Shown here: in pieces, positions 11,791 through 24,439 of the stretch
Layout: each line of letters starts with the position of its first letter
Numbering within the stretch: position 1 is the stretch's first letter
From: Pleurodeles waltl
Lineage: Eukaryota; Chordata; Amphibia; Caudata; Salamandridae
Length of the DNA stretch: 64,000 bases
Direction: 5' to 3'
Assembly (NCBI RefSeq): GCF_031143425.1
Contig: NC_090445.1
Span: 823,396,817 to 823,460,816, forward strand
Made by a program: the position numbers and the translations under genes
Notes under the pieces: generated by a model
The model's database searches: none
What the model was told of the DNA's origin: nothing
What the model saw: only the letters and a program-made list of their open reading frames with translations

Positions 11791-12088
11791 CAGTGGTCTT
11801 CAAATTTTTTAATGCCGCGCCCCCACGTTGAAAAATAAAAATCATTGGCCCCCCTCAGAATTTTGCACAAATATGTTATAAAGATGGCAATGTTTCAATG
11901 TGTCTAGAATTATTTAATCATTGCAGTCAAGTACTCTTACCTTTTTTTAAATGCAATTACGTTTCTGCTTAAAACAAAACACTGTTATCTGTGTAATGCT
12001 TCTTTTGGCCAGAGCCTGCCCCCCCCCCCCCTGCTGGGATCACTTGATGCCCCCCCCCGGGGGGCCGCCCCCAGTTTGAAGACCCCTG
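11791..12088. mobile_element. hAT-like MITE, imperfect 8-bp TSD
   Basis: Starts CAGTGGTCTTCAAA and ends TTTGAAGACCCCTG, inverted copies with one mismatch in 14. Flanks GCCTAAAT (11783-11790) and GTCTAAAG (12089-12096) agree at 6 of 8 bases. The terminal CAGTGGTC form and 8-bp duplication point to a hAT-type element. The interior contains the cytosine runs near 12010-12020 and 12050-12057 and no coding sequence. Confidence 0.75.
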
Positions 12089-13849
12089 GTCTAAAGTATC
12101 TTAACATATTTGTATCCATAGGTTGCTAATGTCTCCTTGCACTTCACAGTTATCCATCACAGTACAAAGCGTCTTTTAGGAAAACCTTCCATTGCTGTCC
12201 TTAATTTTCAACTGGACTTCATTGTGCACTTCTACCAGGTGCTTTCTGTAAGGCTTTCTGGGATATAATCCATGTGCAGGCAATAGAACCCTTTATTTGA
12301 ATAATATCAGTTATATCTATCAGTTATGTAGAAATGTAACAAATACATATAATCTTCGTGACCTTATTACTCATGTATAATTAGACTCGCTGAAGAGGTA
12401 ATTTATATTACTAAAACAGAAAAAAAAGTCTGGTGAGATATCTAAATGAACAAGAGAACTTTAGGCAGATTTCTCCTAGCTCTCTGTGGCTCAAGGGCTG
12501 TTAGGCAAGCCCTACACCAAATAGTGGCATGTCCTTGCAAGAAAGGAATCTGATATTACTGCAAGCTCACTGAATAGTCAACTACCTCCTCTTTAAACTT
12601 TGACTTTCAGCAGATAGTAGAAGGGTTGAATGATCAAGGCTTACTGATGGAGGGTAGTATGGGGTAAATCAGTGCTATGAAATGTCTTACCATCACAAGT
12701 AGCACTTTATAAAACATTTGAATTAAAAAATAAGTAAAACAAGAATAAATCAAAGACTGGTGTGGTGCACTCCTCAGGAGGGATGACCTTTGGCAAAAAA
12801 AGGCAGGCTTCCAGAAATTTGACAGGCTTTCCAATGGAAATTAGCCATGCCCCAAGTCTGAAATAGGGCCATTATATCCTGAACGCATTTCAGCCTTTAA
12901 CAGGACCCGCAGCATGCTCTTATTGCCTGTATGCATTCAGACCTCAGATTTGATGATGATGTTGACCTTTAAATGAGGACGAGAAGAGGTTCCTAATGTG
13001 CCAGGAATCCATACATTCTGAAGATAACTTTCAGATACTTATGATATATATTTGTGAATTTGTTGAAACTAATAGAGTGCACCTGACTCCAAGTAGCTGT
13101 CTGCCGCTAGAAACGCAGTAGAAAAAGCAGTGCATGACCAATATTAGATTAGGAGGACCCATGTTTTAACAAAGTTTAGTAATTTTACGAGGACAGACAT
13201 CATCCTCACTGTTTAGACCTTAAGTGATCAACCTAAAAAAAGAGCTTTCAGGAGTATTAAGAAGTGGGGCCTTGGCTCCACCCACATGGTGGTAGACAGG
13301 AGTACATGTTTTGATTGGCTAGAAGTTGTGTGCTTCTACAGAGACATTGCTTCCTCTCCATGCATTATTTTGTTTGTTTATCCAGCTGCCTGAGGTAGCA
13401 GCAGCATGCATGGATGCCTAGAGAAGGCTCACTAACACACATAAAGTATCAAACTTACAATCAGATAGAGTTTGAACTTCGAAAGGCACACATACGGCCC
13501 TGTTAAAGTGTCTAACATAAGTAGATAATTTATGGTGTTTGCTTTTCTCTGGCAGCATCACAGATGCCCTTCCTTTTCTATCATTAACTTTAAACTTCAA
13601 AATGCAATTGAGTATTCGAGAGCAGTGGGGGATACCCATGGCTACAGTAATCCACATGCCTTTTTTTGGTCTCCCTTGACAGAGTAGCTGTCGCTGGAAC
13701 TCATATGATCAACAGAAACAATTTCAGCTTAATACTGACAAAGGTGCTTAGATTTAACTCACAAGTTGGTTTCCCAGAGGAGTTGATTGGGCTGATGTGT
13801 GCTTCCACTAAAAACAGTGCTTTTAGGAAGCTTTTCGGCCTGTAGCAAA
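12089..13849. other. Non-coding stretch, nothing recognised
   Basis: AT-rich sequence with short open frames only. I see no terminal repeats, protein motifs or tandem structure. Confidence 0.5.
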
Positions 13850-15960
13850 GCTTATAATCAATACAGCAGGACTGAATTGGTTATGGGGGTAAACCAATAA
13901 TCATGGCTTTAGTCTTGATCTGTTTCTTCTGAAACATTACATTTATTTATTGTTAAAGTCAATATGCATTTGAGGGTGGATTGTTATTACTTTGCATTAA
14001 AGCCTACAGATAGGCATTTTATAATATGAAATCTCACACATTACTGTAGTAGGCAAAGGTTTTAGTGTTCGTTACCCCCTTGTACATACCATGGATTTAG
14101 AAGACTTGCACTGTGAGAATCCTTGTTAAGCCTTTTTAGAAGAGGTACTATTTTGCTTTTCCAAATGTAATTTCTATACATTTTTATGCCTAATGGTTTC
14201 TTTGTGTGAAATGGTAAAGGCTATAGGTTTTGTTGGTTCAATGGGAAACGTGATGTGAGATTCCTTAGGAGTGATCTGTTTAATATGGAATGTTAAGGCA
14301 TAGCAAGTAGGCCTGGCTTATGTATTGTGAAAAACATGTGTTTAAGGGAATAGACTTTTAAGGGTCAATTGTTATTACACCGTGCTTAAGTCTGTAAGCA
14401 GGTATTTTGTTACAGTGAATCTCGGAGATAACCCTAGAGGGCAACCTAACAAACATGACCATAGAATATTCCCACTAAAAAGATCCCCAATAGACTCTAT
14501 TAGTATGGATTTGACATTGTTTCTAATGTTATTGCTGATATTCTATGGTTGCCTTGTGGGAAAGCATACGCCTAACACAGTAGGTCTGAGTGGGTTATGG
14601 TGACAAGCCAATGGTAAAAGTTATAGGCCTGATTGTTTATTATGAAAAGTTATGATAAAGGCAGCAGGTTTGGCATATTGATAGTGAAACCCATATTTTA
14701 AATTCAAAAAGCATTTAAAGGTGGATTGCTATTGTTCTGTATTAGTGCCTACAGATCAGTATTTTGTTGCTGGAATCTCACAAATGACTATGTTACAGGC
14801 TGTAGACAGGTATTTGGCTATTTTTAATGTACAGATTACCATGGTAGTGTTTTTGGTGGTGAATACCACCTCTGACAAAGCCTGATAATAAAAAATGTGA
14901 TGATTCTTGCTAGGTCCTATTGAGAGGGGTTGTATATTGTTTTACCAACCATACCTCTATACATATTTATAATTTTATAACTGTATGCATGAGGGGTTGC
15001 CAGGTCATGCACACTTCCGTAAGTCTGTGTTGGTCTTAGTGTCATGTCAATGGTCAATGCGATGGGCCTTATCTGTGCAATGGGAAAAGTTATGTTAGAT
15101 TCCTTAGGAGTGAGCTGTTTATGAGGAAAAGATATAACAAAGCAAGTGGTCTGAATAACATATTATGAAAATCAAGTATTAAGAGTAGTAGGCTTTTAAG
15201 GATAGATGGTTATTACACTGGGCTAAAGCCCATAGGCAGGTATCTTTCGGTGATGTGCAAAATTCATGTAATTTAATTTGCTTTTGCATAAATATGCAAT
15301 ATTGTTGGAACATTAAACAAAATTAAATCTGTCATTTAGCATTATAGTTTAAGCTGAAATATATCCTCATGTCAATTTAGAATGCAAATATTCATTTTGC
15401 GCAAAAAAAAGCACAAAAAAACACAGGTGCAGAAAACAACAGAAGCTTGTATTCTAGTTGTTCACTTTCTTCCCACACTACAATTTTGCCACAACTGGGG
15501 TGTAATTATGAAATGCAGCGTAATACCAGCCTAATTTAAATTCTTCTAGGGGTCTAGCATTTGGTTACATAGAATCTGGCACAGTATTATAGGAGTCAAA
15601 GGGTCTTCATTAGTAAAGATTTTATATTATTTTGACAAGTGTAATTTTGTAGGTATTTTTAATTTTACTGGAGTACACCTGACGGATGCCTTGTGAGAAA
15701 ACTTATGACCAACACAGTAGGTCTGAGCTGGTTATGGTGACAAGCCAATGATAAAGGTCATATGCCTGATTGTTTATAATGAAATGTTATGATAAATGCA
15801 GTAGGCATGACTGATTGCGAAAAGTATATGTTAAAGTCAGAGAGCAATTAGGATTGATGATGGTCTGTATTAATGCCTACAGATAGTTATTTTGTTACAT
15901 GAAATCTTAGATTACCTTTGTAGAGAAGGGTTTTTGTCGTTACTCCCTCTTACCAATCGT
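13850..15960 (+). repeat. Old tandem array, ~43-bp sub-period
   Basis: Several diverged units follow each other. An anchor like TTTAAGGGT.AATTGTTATTACA recurs near 13980, 14360, 14715, 15195 and 15850, followed by GCCTACAGATAGGCATTTTG-like and GAATCTCACA-like blocks. A second anchor, GGTTATGGTGACAAGCCAAT, occurs near 14592 and 15728 and, altered, near 13880. Between anchors the sequence breaks into ~41-44-bp pieces that begin GGYCTG and end with a TATGATAAAGGCAGTA-like segment. About 15250-15540 does not follow the pattern and may be an insertion. The same family appears in reverse complement at 60700-63110. Function unknown. Confidence 0.65.
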
Positions 15961-18239
15961 AGAAGTCAAAGATTCCCACTGTAATAATTCTTGCTAGAAT
16001 CTCTCTAGGAGGCCTGATAGGCTTACCTGTCTGCCAGGGTCTTGTAATGTGCTTCAATGTCAAGGCAGGTCGGCCAGTCCTTAACTTTTCAACTTTTCTC
16101 TTTTTATAATTACCATTTCACTTTGTTGATTCCCTTTTTATTTTCATTTTTCTTGAGAGGATAATACAGCTCTCTAGGCAGTGCTAACGAGTCACTTGCT
16201 TGCTTCTCATTTCATCTGCAGTGCACCACATCGCATGTGGCCACTTTCTCTAAACTAACGTGACCATCATGGAATGCCGTTTTACCATTCCGAAGGGCAA
16301 CACATTGGTTCTAAACATGGCGGCCATAATAGAAATTTAAAACAATGATAGACTATGTTCAATAACTCTGCAAGAGAAACACCCGTTGTACATTTAATTT
16401 TGCTCTTGCAAGCACATTCCCGCTGTCTTTGGATGGCAGCGTGTTTTCTTTTTTCTACTTGCATTATTTTAATTTACCTTGCATATTTTGTTGACTGGGT
16501 GCGTTTTATTGAGGTTGTTTCAGGGGCTGAATGCATAAATTAGTTCGTGAATGCATGAATGGAGGCAAGAGTACAAAGATGAATGACATGGTGCATGAAT
16601 GATGACTTACTGAGTGCCTGAACCCATCGATGACACACACTGAACTTTCATTTATCAGCCAGATCTACTGCCATTCCCAATATTCATTTTAACACATATA
16701 GACCCTTAAAAAGGGCTGCCTCTTCCTAAAGACTAGAATGAATACTCTGTCCCAAGAGGTGCCTGTTATTAAACAGAAATGAGCTGATTGTATTGGTAGG
16801 CACTTGTAAGAAAATGAACATTCACATTCTGTTGAAATTTTACTACTGCAGATGGCAACGTATACAGCCTAGTCAGGGGGTCGTGTCACTGGTAAGAATG
16901 CGTACGCTCTGGCGACAGGTGCTTCTCAGTAGTAGGAGCATCATAGGCTGACTTAACGTGGCCGTGAGAGGGAACACACTCTGACAAGCTGTGTTATCTC
17001 ACTGAACACAGGTTGCAATATGGCGCCGGCCAGGCCTTGGTGACATCAGGAATGTGTGCAGTCTTCTGAGAACTGTCTCTGTGATAAGAGGACATTCATG
17101 GTTCTAACCACGCACGTGGTACTGCACTGCAGCTGTGTGTACCGAGTGGCTACTGTCATGCCAGCGCCGATCATGTCGCGGACAGGCAGACCTTCATGGA
17201 ACATTCTGCAATACAAAGTGCTGCCTGACTAAAATGTGAGAATACCTACAATAATGCTGATCACACAGCTGAGCTCACAATATTTACTTCTGACACAATG
17301 ATTTTCTTCCTCCAAGCGTGACTATCTTTGCAAATCTTTCCCGTAGTTTTGTCTGTGCGCGTGCGTGCCTTTATTCGTAATGCCATCTCTTTAATGGAGC
17401 CAACAGCCTTCCCAATTGGCTTTGTCAGTGCTTGTCTGTGAGTGCTTTATCATTCTGGCCTGCACATATGGCATTTGCGTATCCTTCCATTTTCCCACGC
17501 ACTGCATGAAGAAGCAGTTATTCAATATTATATTTCTCAGTAGCCTAGAGTTAAACCTGCCCTGGGTACACACGTCAAACCAGTTTTTCTAGACTTCGAA
17601 TGCATTCCTAAGAGGAAACACGTATTTTACTGTTTTTAAAACCGCATTCACTTTAAGCCGCCTCCGCCATTACAATTGTAAATAAAACACAATACTTTTG
17701 CTGTGCCTTCTACAGTAAATCGATACCTGCTTCGCCCCAGAGCTAACAAAGCTTCAACAGAGAAAAGGCGCCCACAGATTATAAACTTTAGAGTAGAAGA
17801 TTGCCGATACAACAATCAGCGTCCAAAGAAAATGAGCCCCGATCATTCTTTTCATGAAGCTTAAAGCATCCACTAGGATTTCGCAGAACAGGCCAAGAAG
17901 GAAACAGGCCTCACCCCTTCTCCTGTCTGTACTGATAGCATAACCCATCCATTGGACCGCAAGGGGAGATTGGGGGAGCAGCAATGAGCCGTGTACTCCT
18001 TCCCTGCAGACGAAGGTCACACGGAGGAGCTTCAGGGAAGGCGATAGAGCACGGCCACTGGGGCGGAATAATTGATATTTCTGCCCTGTCATTCAGTCCT
18101 CAAAGGGTGACAGTTCCCTTAAGTCGGATGTCCCCCGGAACTTTCAGCTGCAGGAAACTGGATAAGTGTGTGGTAAAACTTCGCCAGGAGGAGCTAAACC
18201 TTAATAATTAAACTTACAAGGGGACGCGAATAGGTCGAT
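15961..18239. other. Non-coding stretch, nothing recognised
   Basis: No convincing coding region, repeat or terminal structure. It includes a somewhat more GC-rich part (about 16850-17200) without open frames of note. Confidence 0.45.
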
Positions 18240-19400
18240 GAACCTTTTGACTCGTATTAAGAAGTTCTTACCATAGCTCCAGTACATAATCAAAGTAATC
18301 AATAAAATCAAGAATCAATAGAGTCAGTAAATGTCACGCACCATGACCTTTCAGCCATGAATAGCCATACCTTTAGTAAAGTTTAGTAAGTTTATTTCCC
18401 TTATATTAACAATACTAAGGTCATGTAGATTACTCTCAAAGTCAAATGAAACATATATATAAACAATACTGGTTGCCCAAAGCGGCGGAAGAAACGCAAT
18501 CTAATCAAAGCTTGAATCACAACACATTCTAGAGCTACAGTGCAAATCAATAGCAGAGTCAGTTGCGACAAACTTATAACATACATAGAATTCAGCAAGG
18601 TAATTCAGCAATCACTGGTCCCTGTAATTTGTCAGTCAATTGTGAGGGCCCTTAACTAACATCAAGTTAGCATCAGCATGTTGAGCTTCATGCAAAACAA
18701 TTTAGAACACAAATTTAGGAAAAAACATCTAACTATAGATCTGTCAAAACAGTGCAGTTGGTACCTAGAAAGAAAAGGCATAAAAAGCATAACAGTCATG
18801 TATCATCATATCTACCTATCCACGGTATGGGTCAGCAAATCAGAATCAGTCTTCGTCCTCAGGTCATCAGTCGATCAGCAAAGCATCAGACTCTAAGTCG
18901 AGAGTATGAGCCCAATGACAGAATGAATCTTGAATCGCTTCTAAGTCTCTTCTCTCAATATCTGAATAAGTCTCATGGCAAAAATCTGAAAATAGGTCTG
19001 AATAATTCTCCTCTGTCGCATTGTTATATCAAAATCACCTAAACTATCCCCTAATTCCCTATTGGTCAGTTAATCGTACGTTTATACTCTACCCAATAAT
19101 ATTTCTATACCAAATCTATGAATTCTTACATTTCTATGATCACATGCAGTTGATTGGTTCACTTTACGATGTTCTCATCATCCGGCTCGTCAGGTGACAA
19201 TATTGTTGCATCTTCAGCGCCAGTCAGTATCTTCATTATTCTCGTCCTGGGAAAGTACATCTCACACATATTACACATAAGTTGTTACACTAGCGGGAAC
19301 ATCATCTCCTTGTACTCAGTTCTCACGGAAAGCTTCTGTTAAGCACTTTTAACAAGACAATGGACATTTCACAGTTTAATTCACTCGGTCAGCATTTTTA
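18240..19400 (-). other. Possible decayed LTR, minus strand
   Basis: AT-rich, no protein signal. Read on the minus strand it carries an AATAAA (about 18390) near its downstream end and repetitive GATTC/CTGA-type words, which recall a long retroviral-type LTR. I found no matching ends, target duplication or PBS, so this is only a suggestion. Confidence 0.25.
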
Positions 19401-20879
19401 TTAACCGCTAAAAAATACAGCTTCTGCATGAGGCCTGGCAAGACTAGGCCAAGACACTCGCTAAGTTAAGGCCTACATTTAATAAAACTAAAGCATACTT
19501 CATAACCCTTAATATAACATATTACTACATTGATCAAATACATTTTCAATATTTCATAAGTATTAATCATTAATTAGTACATTTCGTGAACATTGGTGGC
19601 CATTCTTCGAGGTCACATTTTCAACACGTGCATTATTTTTCTATGTTAATTTATTTTCGACATAATTCAATTATCCAATATATTTAAACACTCATTAATA
19701 ATTTCTAGTTAAAACACCTCTGTAACACCTTCATGAAGGATAACGTTTTCCAACTTCACTTGATTGCTTTGGTGAAGCCTGTAGTTCAGCCACCACACTT
19801 TGGTCAGTGCCACTTTTTTGTCACAGCGATGATGCAGAAAGAGCAGGAGGGGCTCCACTCCAGCCAGCGTGAGATACTAAGGGCTTGGGTTCAGGGGGAG
19901 TAAAGGCGTCCTCAGTGGCAACCCACAGCCGACGGGAGGGGGTCATTGTGCAGGCATGGGACGGATGGCCAAGTTCGATCTCAAAATCCTACATGAGAAT
20001 TGATCAAGGGAGAGCCCCAAAAGTTATATTTTGGATTTAAATACTCGAGAAATGTTGATAAGTGAGGACAAAAGGAACATTGCCTAAGGAGACCCAGTTC
20101 TTACAAGGGCGTTGGGTGGCAGGATGCCTGTAGGCAGGGCTTTTAGTGGGACTGGTTCCTCTGAGTCTCAGACCCAACAGTAAATAAGAACGGACATTAA
20201 AACGGGTCCTATAAGCATGTCCTTAATTTTAATGACAAAACAGTAATTGACTGCTAAATAATCAATGTGAGAAATATTAAGGTAATCTATATCAGCGATT
20301 TGGTTCTGATTTAACTTTCGCGCATTTTACTTAATCTTGCATTCCCTAAGTGGGTTAGCTATTTCCAGGATGCTGTGTTTTTGTATTTTTTTGTGCAACA
20401 TAGTACTCTTGTATAGTGCATAATCTGAACTGAGTCAGCTCCAGGTGTTCATATTGGGTCACAATTGTAAGATCTGGGGTTGAAGCCGAAGACAGTATGA
20501 ATTTCTCACAGTGCCTGTCAATGGGTCAAAATGGTGTTCAGAATACACGGTCATCCAGTCCTTGGCCTCTCTGCAGAATGCACAGAGCAATGGTCACGTT
20601 TCCAATTACAGTTGTGGTTCTTGGCAAATGTGTGTGAAGGAGGTACAGTTTTCAAAATATTATTAAGGTAAATGTAAAAGAAAATGCAGTGTTTGCAGGA
20701 AAGTGGGTGTGTTGTGTGTTTGGGAGGGGGTGAAGTGAATCCACTGTCCTCTGCAATGTTAACTTTACAGTCTCACAATTTCAGTATTGATACAAGTTCG
20801 ATATCAATATTTAAAATTAATGTTTTGGATAAATAAGTAACAACAAATTCATTGTTGTTACTTATTGTTCTAAAACAGC
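19401..20879. other. Non-coding; perfect 15-bp hairpin
   Basis: No gene recognised. At 20832-20866 two perfect 15-bp inverted arms (AATAAGTAACAACAA and complement) enclose a 5-base loop. It sits just beyond the left end of the LTR fragment at 20880-22602. Confidence 0.5.
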
Positions 20880-22602
20880 TTTGGAGCAATGCATCAGTGC
20901 TGAGCCGTGCAATGTCGGAGCTGCATCAGAATCCGGGAATTATGTGTTGTTCGGTCAACAATGCGGTGTCCGCAGCGCAGTCAGCAGCGGCAATGCATAG
21001 GCGTCAAGAGGAAATGAATCTGTTCTGATGGGCGCAATGCCATTGATGCGTTGGCTTTCTTGAGTTTTTGCACAGATACTCATTACCAAGGGCTGAGGAC
21101 TTGATTGGTTGGCAATGCAGTGTTGGCGACTTGGGCAGCAGCAGCAATGCTTTGGCATCAAGAAGAGATTCACCAGTTCCAACTGGCCCAACATCGTCAA
21201 CGCAGAACAGATACTCACTTCTATGAGCCCAGGACTTGATTGACACCACTTGGCAGATCAGGACTCACAGCAGACAGAGTCCAGGTGCTGGTTGCAGGCA
21301 GTCTTTGATGTCTCTGAGACTGCAGAACAGGGGGCAAGCCAAAAAGCTCTCGGAGTCACTCTGGGTTCAGAAGAGAGGGGTCCAGTCCTTCCTCGGCATG
21401 GCAGAGATCAGCAGAGAGAGAGAGCTGGGTAACTAATCAAAACAAAGAGCAGTCCTTCTTTGAAAGCAGTCCAGCAGAGTGGCACTCCCTGTAGCACCAT
21501 AGTCCTTACTCCTGGCAGAGTTATTCACAGGCCCACTAGTGTACTGATTTGGTAGGGTCAGACACCCAGTCTTTATATCCAAATGTGCCTTTGAAGTGGA
21601 GGTGGCTTTTAAAGGAGGGTTGTGGAAGTGCACAGAGGTCCTTTGTGCCTCATCCCCAGCTCCAGACTATCAGTAGGAGGTAATCAGCCAGTTGTGTGGG
21701 GAGAGGGACTTCCTATTCAGGTGTAAGTGTCAGCTCCCCTCCACCTTTCCAGCCCAGGAAGAGCCATCAGAATGCAGATGAAATTGGGTGAGCGCTCAGA
21801 CACACCTAACCTTCCTGTGTTTGTGGCTTTCTAGTGAGTATGCACAAGGTGTAGCTGTCACTCACCCCAGACGTGCATTGGTGACAGGCTACAGGCACTC
21901 AGATCTGTAAGAACAATTAAATGCCCGCTTTCTAAAAGTGGCATTTCTAAAATAGTATTGTTAAATCCAGCTTTACCAAGAAAGAGGATTTATCACTATC
22001 ATTCCAATTATATGAATCATGATGCAGCTACTCCTTTCTGATCAGGAATTAAAGCTTAAAAGTATATGAAGGAGTTCCCAGTGCTGGCTTATGAGAGAAG
22101 CAGGCCTCACAAAAGTGACAAATGGCTTTGGGAGGTTTTCACTACCAGGACATGTAAAACCTAAAAGGAAATGTCCTACCTTTTACTTACATAGCACCCT
22201 GACATGTGGACTACCTAGGGTTTACCTTAGGGGTGTCTTATATGTAATAAAAGTGGTTAATAAGGCTTGGAAAGAGGCTTTAAATGCCAAGTCGTAGTGA
22301 CAGTGAAACTGCACAGACAGGCTCTGCAGTGGCAGGCCTGAGACATCTTTAAAGGGCTACTTAAGTGGGTGACACAATCAGTGCTGTAGGCCCTTTAGAA
22401 GCATTAAAATGACAGGCCCTGGGTATATGGTATGCTACTTTACAAGGGTCTTACTCGTGAATAAAATATGACAGTTGTGTATACAGCAATTAAGCACTGG
22501 TTAGCAGTGGTAAATTGCTCAGAGTCCAAAGGCCAGCAAAAATATGAAGCAAATAGGCAAACAGTTTGTGGGAAGACCACTCTGGAGCTGAGAGGTCTAA
22601 CA
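20880..22602 (-). mobile_element. LTR fragment, same family as 37091-39446
   Basis: Read on the minus strand from 22602 it begins TGTTAGACCT and shows the modules of the complete copy at 37091-39446 in the same order. These are ACCACTGCTAACCAGT near 22500, an AAGTGGGTGACACAATCAGTGCT block (its plus-strand form) near 22360, a tract around TTTCTAAAAGTGGCATTTCT near 21940, and a TATA-like GGATATAAAG near 21572-21580. Then comes a GC-richer tract full of GACTGCTC and TGCATTG words. The 3' end of the LTR seems missing beyond 20880. No internal retroelement genes accompany it. It lies about 1.3 kb upstream of the CALHM1 start. Confidence 0.65.
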
Positions 22603-23884
22603 ACCTCTCTCTATGACCAACCCGCTTAACACCTTCTAATGTACTACTATACTTGTCTGTGTAAAACAAAGATGGTTGTCATGATATATATATATCTGAT
22701 TCATGACCTACCTGGAACTGACTGGGTAGCACTCTTTTAAAATAAACACCTGTCCCTCACCCTCCTCTTCCTCCATTTTAGACAGAGTAAGAAACATGAA
22801 CCAACCTGGAATAGGGAACCTGTAATGGCCAAGTCAGGGTCCAGCCCCTAGAAAAAACACTCCACCACGTGTGAGGTTATAATTGGTGCATTGGGGTAGA
22901 GACATGGGTATAGAACTGCCCATACCAGAACACAAGGGGTTATGTCTGTTCAGAGAGATACGGTTTCTTTAAATAACTACTATGAGCTTGAGCTACATTG
23001 TTTCTATTATAAAGTGGTTGTCACATGGACTTTGGGAGCTAGAAGGCAGCCTGTGGAAATAACACTTACTTGGACATTTTCACTGTAGCAATAACTGCGC
23101 TACATGTTTATTAGTATATTTGTTTCCAATAGCATGTTTTATCGGGGAACATTTATTTTTACAGTCATGGTCTATATATGTAAAAACAATTAAAATTAAT
23201 GTGAAGGAGTGGGTAAATACTATTTCTTGAGGGTTTCGAAAAGGAATGTATTTGTTGAGACACTAAGCATCTGCCCTTGCAGTTTGCTCAGCTGGTGACG
23301 GTGCAGTGCCTCGAGGGTCAGTGGATTAGGACGCCACCATCACCACTCACCTTACTTTTGTAACAGACGTGCACCTTCAGCTAAAATGTCATAGAAACCA
23401 GTTCGGTCGAGATTTTTGCATGAGCATTCCCTTCTATGCAGATGAAAGAGGTGGGGCGGATTTTTCTTGTTTACTGATGACTGTGTCAGTGGGCAGCACG
23501 CCTCTGCGTTTGCAAACAAGCTTTTCCCGAGCAGTCAGGTGGAAGGAGCCGAGCTTACCTGCAGACTGGCGATACCCTGTCAAACTTCTACACACACAGC
23601 ACAGTTCCAAAGAACTGCCAGGCAAAGTCACTGCCAGAAGCTGCAAGGAGACCGGGAATCGAACTAAAGACAAGGGACAGTCAACTTTTTAAGTTACCTC
23701 AAATTGAGAGAACGACAACCAGCTCAACTATTTCCTCTGGTCTTGAGAGAACCACAGCGCTCACTTCAGATTTTGCAAAGCATATTGAGCATTCTTGACA
23801 GAAGCACCAGTTAAAGTGTGCAGGCCCCAGCTTCTGAAGTATCCTATCTGATCGTGAGAAGAAGGGGAAGAGGCGCCTGTGAAG
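22603..23884 (+). other. CALHM1 upstream region and probable 5' UTR
   Basis: Unique-looking sequence leading into the CALHM1 start codon. I see no clear TATA box near the gene. A GGGGCGGA GC-box-like site lies near 23453 and a TTTGCAAACAAG site near 23510. A pyrimidine tract ending in CAG near 23282 could be a 3' splice site for a non-coding first exon, but nothing confirms it. Open frames on both strands at 23369-23692 do not resemble proteins. The transcription start cannot be fixed from sequence. Confidence 0.4.
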
Positions 23885-24433
23885 ATGGATAAATTCCGCA
23901 TGATCTTCCAGTTCCTTCAGTCCAACCAGGAGTCCTTCATGAACGGCATCTGCGGGATCATGGCCTTGGCCAGCGCCCACATGTACTCGGCATTCGACTT
24001 CAACTGCCCGTGCCTGCCGAGCTACAACATGTCCTACGGCATGGGCATCCTGATTGTGCCACCCATCGTGCTGTTCCTCTTGGGCTTCGTGATGAACAAT
24101 AACGTGTCAATGCTGGCGGAGGAGTGGAAGAGGCCCACGGGCATGAGGCAGAAGGACCCAGCCGTACTGAGATACATGTTCGCCTCCATGACGCAGCGTG
24201 CACTGATTGCGCCGGCTGTCTGGATCTCGGTGACCTTACTAGACGGGAAGTGCTTCATTTGTGCATTTAGCACCATGGTGCCTCTGGAAAAGCTTGGAAA
24301 TACGACTGACATCGGCTTATCAGATAAAGAACTCAAGAAGATTCTGGCACGGCTTCCATGCAAAGAAATCTACGAAGGACATGAGATTGTCGCGCGAGAA
24401 GTCGCAACCAGATACCTGCGCTGCATTTCCCAG
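23885..24433 (+). CDS. CALHM1: Calcium homeostasis modulator 1, exon 1
   Basis: Encodes the first 183 residues of CALHM1, a plasma-membrane large-pore channel subunit opened by depolarisation and low extracellular Ca2+. In taste cells it releases ATP together with CALHM3; it also affects neuronal excitability. Start: the ATG at 23885 has A at -3 and G at +4 and gives [20 protein letters not shown], the CALHM1-type N-terminus. Visible features: helix M1 about residues 20-36; NCPCL with Cys41 and Cys43; M2 about 52-70; [15 protein letters not shown]3 about 105-119. Then come Asp120 (equivalent of the calcium-sensing Asp121 of human), Cys123 and Cys126, an N-glycosylation site at Asn139 (NTT), and Cys159. 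The exon ends in ...YLRCISQ at a phase-0 GTAAGA donor, the usual break in this family. Exon 2 (fourth helix and cytoplasmic tail) is not in the window. CALHM2/3 are less likely: their N-termini differ. Confidence 0.95.
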
Positions 24434-24439
24434 GTAAGA
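24431..24439 (+). promoter_or_regulatory. CALHM1 exon 1 splice donor
   Basis: CAG|GTAAGA, a near-consensus 5' splice site directly after the codon for Gln183, leaving phase 0. Reading on into the intron gives unrelated residues before a stop at about 24569, and the CALHM similarity ends exactly at this GT. Confidence 0.9.

Noticed and set aside
23369..23692. 107-codon frame just upstream of CALHM1 and its antisense partner
   Set aside because: No recognisable domain and no CALHM similarity. It lies where a promoter and 5' UTR are expected.
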